Assembly (NCBI RefSeq): GCF_954871325.1
Contig: NC_088778.1
Coordinates: 17,449,666-17,513,665 of the forward strand
Reading direction: 5' to 3'
DNA from: Gordionus sp. m RMFG-2023
Lineage: Eukaryota; Nematomorpha; Gordioida; Chordodea; Parachordodidae
Length of the DNA stretch: 64,000 nt
Both the position numbers and the translations under genes were made by a program. Below, in pieces: positions 29,201 through 38,200 of the stretch; the stretch's first letter is position 1; the number at the start of each line of letters is the position of its first letter. The notes under the pieces were generated by a model that was given only the letters and a program-made list of their open reading frames with translations, searched no databases and was not told the DNA's origin.

Positions 29201-32200
29201 AGCAAATTATTTCAAACAAAAAGAGGGAGAATTTAACCATAATTTTAAAAACTATTATTAAGCTTTTACATAAGAAATATGAAGACAAAATATTCTAAGA
29301 ATCTATATAAAATAAATCTTATTAATTTTTTTAGAAGATTTTACACTATTAAATTGTTAATTTTTGTTTTAAAATCAAATTCGGGCCTTGCAAATGGTAC
29401 CTCTGCAGGTCTCTTATGATAATAAAAAATAATAAGAAAAACCGAACCAAAAAATTACGTGAAAAATCCATATTAAAGACATTAAGTAAATAGACTATCC
29501 AGACCCCTGAGCAGCGCTTTAAAAGAGAAAAAGATAATATCCCCGAGATGTGATATATGCCTATCACTGATAAAATTTTCAAGCTTTCATGAAAATCTAC
29601 CATGTTGTCGCATTCAAAAAAATATTATATATAAAATATAAGTTATCAGGGATTAGGATAGAACAAACAATAAGAAAATTTTATATTATTTTAACTTTAT
29701 AAAAATGCGTTTAATTTATATTTTTAAATTATAAATTTTGGACCGAAATAAAATTTAAGCCGAGTAGAGCTCAGGTCAATTAAAAAATTAAATTTGAAAG
29801 GTTCTAGGTACCGTAATAGTCGATCTAATCCATTTTTTAGTTTAAATTTTAAAGACCCATAGCAGGAACTAGAGACATGCAAAATCAAAACTTTTAAGTG
29901 GAGACTGCGGCCTAGTGCCAAATTTTTTAATCTAGGTTTGGCGCATGGTGACAGGAATTTTTAAGAAATCACTCAAATATTAATTCTCCATTTTAATGTT
30001 ATCTATCTAATGAGTTTAAATACTCAACAATAATAATGATTTATTATAATTAGTGCTGTAAAGTCACGTCAAAAAAAGTAATGTCGTTACTAGATAACGA
30101 GTTTGTTTGTTTTTGAATAACGGTAATGCAAAAAGTTACTTTAAATTTTTCCTTAAAAAATATGGAAAAAACATATTTTATTGTATTATAAAATTATTTT
30201 TATTTATTTTTTAAATTTTAAAAATAATTTAAGCCGAGTTTAAATTCGTTCATTTTTATTTAAAATTTTTGTGGTTAAATTTTCAGTCAAGATTGTTAAT
30301 CTAATTAATATAGAATCAATCAAGATATGCTAATTTATATTCTTATTTTCCAATATTATAATTTATTTTATAAAGATTATTATGTCAATTGTTAATATCA
30401 GGTGAAGGTGATTTAACCTGCCCTGGCCCCAATATGAAACATTTTTTACAGCAATAAAGAAAATTAAGCGTACAAAGTCTATACTTTGTAAAATTGTTTC
30501 CAACTCAAATATTTTCATAATTATGGAATAAACTAGGACAATCACGAAACTGTGCAGTTTTTAAGGGGAAAATGGGAAAATATCTGATTAAACCGGTTAT
30601 AACAAGATGGAACTCTTTTTATAACTCCTGAAATTAATAATCTCATTAAGGAGAATTGGCGAATCTTGTGATAAATTCGAATTACAGAGATTTTCAAATA
30701 ACGACAGATGGTTCATAGATATACTGTATGATTAGTGTTAATTAAAAAATATATGTATTATGAAATGTGACAAAGAAAAGGACACTAAATTATTTTCTGA
30801 TAAAGATAAAATATCTTGATGATGATCTGAATGATATCTGATCATTTTGAAAATCAATTGCTGTTAAAAATAAAATATTATAAAAATATAAGATCTCATC
30901 TTTATTATTTTTGTATAATTTTATTTATATTATATATAGGAAATTTTTGTAAATAATATTTAATATTTCAAGTAACGATTAACGGGTTACTTTCTGAATA
31001 GCTAGTAACGCACGTTTCTTTATCGCTAGGTTATGAGTAACGGTAATACCTTTTTTTGACGTAACGAGTAACGCGTTTCTTTTTTGAAGTAATGTTTAGC
31101 ACTAATTATAATATATATGGAAATGAATTAAATAATTCCCAACTCCTGTAAAAAAAATTTTTAAATATATATTAAAATTGTGATATTCAATCACGGAAAA
31201 AAAATGCAAAATAGGAAGGATATATAAAATCCATATTTTCATTGGTATGACTATTTTTATTAGAGATCTGCAGGCCCGACCCTGGCTTAATTTTTCTAAA
31301 TATATCCGGGGCAGGCCTAGAAATTTTTTTTAACTATATATAAAACTTAAAAATAAATATATTATTTTTAAAAAATCCTATTTCAATTTTTTCTGTTAAG
31401 CTATTCAATATCTTCATAAGTATTTTACAGTTATAAGCTCATATTTTTTTCCTCCACCTAGGACCTTTTGTAATGTATTTACCCAGTTTACGTTTCAAGG
31501 ACGTATTTTTAAGTTATATTTAAAAAAGTTTTGCTTATTCCTTTGAGTGGTAAGATAGTGAACAGGCAAAAATTAACTCATGGTTTGGAACCATAATCAA
31601 TTCTATAATATACATTTCTGCTTAAATTTTAATTCCCCAGAGGAAGATCATGGATATTGCTATTGCATCTTATTCCCACCCACTAAGCCTATATGAGTGT
31701 AGGTAAATACTATTTAAATATTAATGCAAACTTGTGAAAAGGCGTATGTTAGTATGAGCAAAACCAGTGGTATTCCCCATGCAATGCAGTGAATTGTCAA
31801 TAAATAAGATTTATTTTTCTAAAAAGAGATGATATGAATTAAAATTGAAAAATTATACAAAAAAAATACTCTTTTCATTCTTGACAATTGATTTGTATTA
31901 ATCAAATTCCATATTTGAGAAGACAAAGTAGAAAAATATATTAGAATAAAAGATAAATTGCAAGGAGTTGTGATGTCGTTTCTAATATATAATAAATTAA
32001 AATTAAAAATAAAAATTAGAGATCTATATAAGTCATTGAGCTATGCCTGAATTTTTCCATTTTTAAGCCTCACCTGAATTCTTTTTTAAAATTTCGGCTC
32101 AGTCGTTTTCTGATTTTTAAATATTGATTATTTTATGGCAAGGTTCAAACTTAAATTATTAAAATTTTTACTATATTCTGTAAATTGTTTCAAATGGAAA

Positions 32201-35200
32201 TATGAGCAGAAAATGAATATTAAATGATTCATTGTACGATTTTTGAACTGTTTAATATAGATATAATTTAAATTTATTTTTTATCGGACCAGGTCATAGT
32301 CAAGTTAGTAATTTTTTTTATCTTTGAGTCTAATAGAATTTTTTTTAAATTATGTTATTTTACCGCCTTCTTCAGGCTAGGCCATATATATAGGCTATTG
32401 ATAGAGTGTGTGTGTGGGGTGGGGGGGGGGTGTTTAAAAAGAATTATGATATAAATTCTTCATAAAAAAAATATCTTAGACTTACATCATTTTCTAAATA
32501 AGAGCATCTTAGATAAAAGATACTTTTTATAAAAAAATTTATATCCCTTCTGTTCACAATAAGCCATAAAGTTGATGAGGAAGCTAAGAAATCCTGTAGT
32601 CCATAAAAATTGATATATCATCCTCCCTCCAAATGTTGTAAGAAGTGTGTGAGAAACCACAACAGTATATAGGGAAAAATACCCCAATAAGCCGAAAAAT
32701 AAATGACAACATATTCTATGATCATAAAATGAAATCCCAAGATTTTTCAAATAATTTAGAATTTTTTTTTAAATTATCTTAAACGCTAAAAAACACATAA
32801 TATTTTGACACCTAATAAAATGTTAAGGCATATCTTCTAAATCGCTAAAGTAAATTTGAAATTAATATTATTAGATGATAAAGTGTAAACACTAGTATTT
32901 AAGTTGAGTTATCAGAAAAATTACTAAAAATAGTGGAAATATTATCATTGCTGCTCCCAATTTGATGATTACCAATGTGGGAATCTGGGAATTTAGATAT
33001 TTCCTCCATTTTTAGCGATATTTTTAAAATTCTCAACTTAAATACAAGTGTTTACTCTCCTAGCATCTATTAATATTAATTTCAAATTTACTTAAAAAAA
33101 ATTCAGGAGATATAAGGGAGATTCCCAATTTTTAGCGATTTTTGCTTTACGATTTAGAACGGGAACCATTGCGAATAATGTATTAAAACGTAGAGATGAT
33201 GCTATATATGAACATTTCAATGCAATAAAAGGCATTTTTTTAATCTTTTGAAATCATTTTAAGGCATTATAATTGAATTGCGAGTAATACTAATATCACG
33301 CATACCCTTTTATTAATTTTAACATGAGGTTTATATTAATATTGGTTTTCAGAACCCAAGTATAAAATACCAATATCTTTATGTGAGGTGAATGTAATTC
33401 ATCGCATATTATATACTTCCTTTAACCTATTATTGTTAATATAGCTAAAATTTCCAATGGAGATTTTATGGGATGCTGCTTAACATATTCCCTAAATTTT
33501 TAATTCAATTAGTATCTTGCGAATTAATATCGTTTTTTACGTATCCTAATCTGTGAATAAAATATTTAATTGACAACATTTTTCCTTTAACTCTCTTTCG
33601 AGAGCATTTATCAATTCTGGTGTATTGAATAAGAATCCAAAATAATTTTTAAAGAGTTCCAATCAGGGTTGTCATGTCTCCCCCCCATCAGCGGGAGACT
33701 CCCGCAATTTTTTAGTTTACACGCAGACATCCCTCTCCCTCAAAACTACCGCAATTGAAAATCTCCAGCAAAAATCTACCACAATTTTTTCATTTCTCCC
33801 GCATTTTTTTTTAGTACTTTAACGTTTTTAATATATAAATAATAATTTTGAGAGACAGTAATTGATTATTTTTAAATTAAATTTTAAATATTTATTCGAA
33901 AAACAGGTCTAGTTTGTAAATTTCTTATCCTGTTTTATTTTTATCCAATAATAAATCAACATCATTTCATTCATATAAGTCAGTACAGGGGATTATATCA
34001 ACATCGATTGCAATACAAAAATATTCTCCAAAAATAATAAATAATACAGATGCAACTACAGTTGCGGAAATCGTATACACCTATCATGTAGTTCAACACT
34101 CACAGAGCTATATCATCACAATGTGGGTCGAATCTTTTTCCCATGATATTTAACGACTACAATATAAGTGAAAACCTTACTTGTGACATAAATGAGCAAA
34201 GCTATTACAGGTGTTTTAGTATCTGTGTTAAAAAAATTTTCCTCGGATAGTGAAAAATCCAACGATGTAGCTAGCCACATAATGTAAATATAGTTGATTT
34301 ATGGTTATCAATTGCATATCAGCTTTCTGCGCTGATAATACCTCTGTAAATTTTGTCAAAAACCAAAGTGTATTTACCGAATTGAGGCAACACAATAATG
34401 AATTAATACCAATTGGCTGTATATACCATTTATTACATTTCTTGCAAGAAGGCAATGAATGTACTATCTGTGGATTTCGAAATAATTATGATGAAATGTT
34501 TTAACGAAGCCATCGATAGAATTTTAAAATTTTACAAACCCTTAAAAAAATACTTTTTAAATAAAGATTTTAAAAGCTGTCCTAAAATTTTGAAAAATTT
34601 TTTCGAATATGAAACGGCAAAAGCATATTTGGGATTAGTTTCACATGTAGGAAATCTACTTCATGCAGTTAATATTCAGTTGCAATCAGAACTTTATTAA
34701 TAAAGATTCACAAAATCATGCTACAGCTCTGTTCAACTCTACAGTTAAAAATTGATAATAAATTTTATGGCGCTATTACTAAAAATATTATATTAAAATT
34801 TTCAAATAATACTCTAATTAATAAATTTTTAAATGAAGCAGATATTTTTATTAAGACGATTTTGGAATATTTACAATCAAAATTTGATCTTAATAACTAT
34901 TTACAAATGTATAAATATTATGACCTTGGAAGAGAAACCGTCAATTGATGGTTTTTGTAATTTAATAAATATATTAAAAAATACCGAAAGACATTGATGT
35001 CTTGTTTGAAGAGATTGTATTTCTCTCTATTTTTTATGATTCGCCAGAATACTTAAATTTAGATGAACTAAAAGCAGAGGAGAAATGGGTAGAATTTTTT
35101 TGTAATAACAATAAATCCCCATACTTGGAAAAAATATGCAATATGTCTTCTCCTTACCTCATTCGAATGCCTCATCCAAATTTTTAGCCTGATGAGGACA

Positions 35201-38200
35201 GCCTGGAAAAAGGAGAGAAATCGGATTGCTTTAACAACATTAGAGGCCGAGCTAATGGTTAAAAAAATTTATATGTCATCCCAGGAATTTTATAAATATC
35301 TCAATAACGACGATAAACGTTTAGTTCCATTATTTAAATCTCAAATAAAATATAATTAACAATATATAACTATTTAATTTTCCATATGTTTTTAATATTT
35401 TATAAAATCTTATTTATACATTCGCATAAAATAAACATATATTTTACATTGTAAATCAAAAATAGAGAGACTTACAATATCCTTAAACAAGACATCAATG
35501 TCTATCGGTATTTTTAAAATATTTGAACATTTCAATATAGTTTTAGCAATGGCGCCATAAAATTTATTGTCAATTTTTAACAGGGATGTGAACCCTTCGA
35601 CAAAAAAAAGGGTCCGGGTTCGGGTCCGGTAATAAATTTAAAAAGGACCCGGGTCCAGGGTCCGGGTTCAGAGGAAACATAAAAATAATGACTCAAAATA
35701 AGACTTTTTTTCATTCATTTTTTATTATACTTCAATATATACACATTTATAATTCGAAATGAGATAATTTATATTTTAAATATTTTATTCAATCACACAT
35801 TCATGATATCTTCTAAAATATCATCCTTCAGATTTCCACGTAAATTAGTCAACGATGAAAATCCACGTTCTACACTTACCTAAAATAGATAGTCATTTTT
35901 ATAATATATAAATTATTGTACTTGTGTTGCCGGTACAGCAATGACGATTCTAGAAAAGGTATAAAATTCTGGATAAATTGAAGAATTTTCCTCCCAGAAT
36001 TTTAAAATGTTTGCATCTCTATTTATTCTCATAACTTCCGAGAACTTTTCTTATAAAGATATAATAGATATTTTTTGCTCCTTTCTATCAGATGATAATT
36101 TAATTTTTTTTTCTCTATCTAATAGTAAAATTTCCAGATCATCAATATCGTTATCATTATCATTGTTATCGCTACAACCAGTAGATATTGTTGTAACCAC
36201 CAATGTATTGTAAATAATAGTTTTGGGTATGCCATAAATCTTCAAGATGGTCTATAGCCATTTGTTTTTGCTCACTACTTAATAAAACCTGATATCGCGG
36301 GTCTAAATATATAGAAGCATATACAACACTATTTTGTAAATATTGTTGCTCTCTTATTTTCGTATTTTCTAATACTTCATTTGAAAAAGAACTTGTTAAT
36401 CTCCCTAACTCTAATCGACATCTTAACCATATGCCATAAAAATCTGATAAACATAATTGTTCTGCTTGCACTCTCAATGTTGTTATTTTTAAAGGAACCA
36501 GCACACTAGTAAGCTCTTTTACTTGATTCCAATCATCTTCTGACAAAATGATTTCACATGCTCCTATGATAAAATCATTACAGAAATCTTTCAAACTTAA
36601 TAATCGCTCTAGCATCATACATATAGAGGACCAACGTGTTGTGCAATCTAAAATTTTTACCTTTTCATGGATTTTAATATTCTAACAATTGTGGGATTTC
36701 TTAAATATTTTACAACATCCCTTGCTTTATCAATTATAGTTTTAAAGTGACTATTTTTTAGGGAGATTCCACGAAAAAAATTAATAAAATTATAAAAATT
36801 TTACAATATTTTTTAAAAATTAATAAAATTATAAAAATTTTATATTATTTTTTAAAAATTATATTTTTACATTAATTTAAAAAAAAATAATTTTAAGTTA
36901 AAAATTTTTAGCACCCTGAACCCTTGGACCCTCCATTTTTTAAAAGGGTCCGGGTTCAGCCAAAATACGAGGGTCCAGGAGGGTTCAGGGTTCACATACC
37001 TGATTTTTAACTGTAAAGATGAACACATCTGCAGCATAATTTTATGAATCTTTGTTAAGATTCTTCCAATTGCAAGTACACATTAACAGCATGTAGTAGA
37101 TTTCCTACATATGAAATTATTCCTAAATATATCTCTGCCATTCGCTATTGAAAAAAAATTTCAAAATGTTAGAACAGCTTTTATAATCTTTATTTAAGAA
37201 ATATTTTTAGGTTCATAAAATTTTAAAATTCTATCGATGGCGGGTATTAGGAACATATCGCAACCAACATTGTGCTGACTCAATTCTATAAATACACTCT
37301 GGTTTTTCCAAATTCACTGAGGCATTATCAGATCAGAAAGCTGACATGCAATTTATTGATAATCCCGAATCTGCTATATTTTCCATTATATGATTAGCTA
37401 TGTCTTTGGATTTTTTACTATTTGAGGGGAAAAAAATTAATAGTTTTCTTGAAACGTCTTTAATTTTGTTGAAATAGCGGAGGATAAAATATTTCCCTTA
37501 TTAGATGCATCTGTTAATTGCATATCTATGCCCATCTTTCAAATCGTCATAAATTGACCTCCTGAATTCAGGTTCTAAAACATTGATGATATCCTTTCTC
37601 ATTTTTGTTCTACAAGTAAAGTTTTCATTTATCTTGGAGTCAAATTTTATGGGGAAAGATTCTACCTACATTGTAATGATAAGTAGTTCTGTTTGTACTA
37701 CAAGATAAGTGATTACAATTGCCGCAACTGTAGTTGCATTTGTATTATTTCTTATTTTTGGAGAGGATTTTTTTTTTGTAATGGATGTAGATACACTCTT
37801 TTGCACTGATTATAATGTGATTGAACAATAATAAATAAAATAATTATCATTGAAATGGGTACAATATTAACTTATTATGTATTTAAACGTGATACGTGAT
37901 AATAAAGCGCCTATCCCTATAATGTTATACACACACAAGGTAGATTTCCAATTGCGGATGTTTTGTGGGACATTCGCATAAAATATATTTTTTACATTGT
38001 AAAATTAAAATCGTTTGTTTCTTTATAAAATTTTATCTTGTTTACATTCTTTTATATTTAAAAAGGATCTTTGGTTATTTTTTATAAATTAATATATTTT
38101 AATAAATCAAGATGTTATTCTACTTTGAAAAATAGTTACCGAATTTGCATTTATATAAACTAATTATAAAAAATAATAGGCTGATAATTAGTCAATTCAA

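Noticed and set aside
32487-32750. Hydrophobic minus-strand frame as an extra membrane exon
   Set aside because: All three frames are closed between the plausible acceptor and the strong GTAAGT donor, and Smoothened TM4 is already accounted for at 31.7-31.8 kb.
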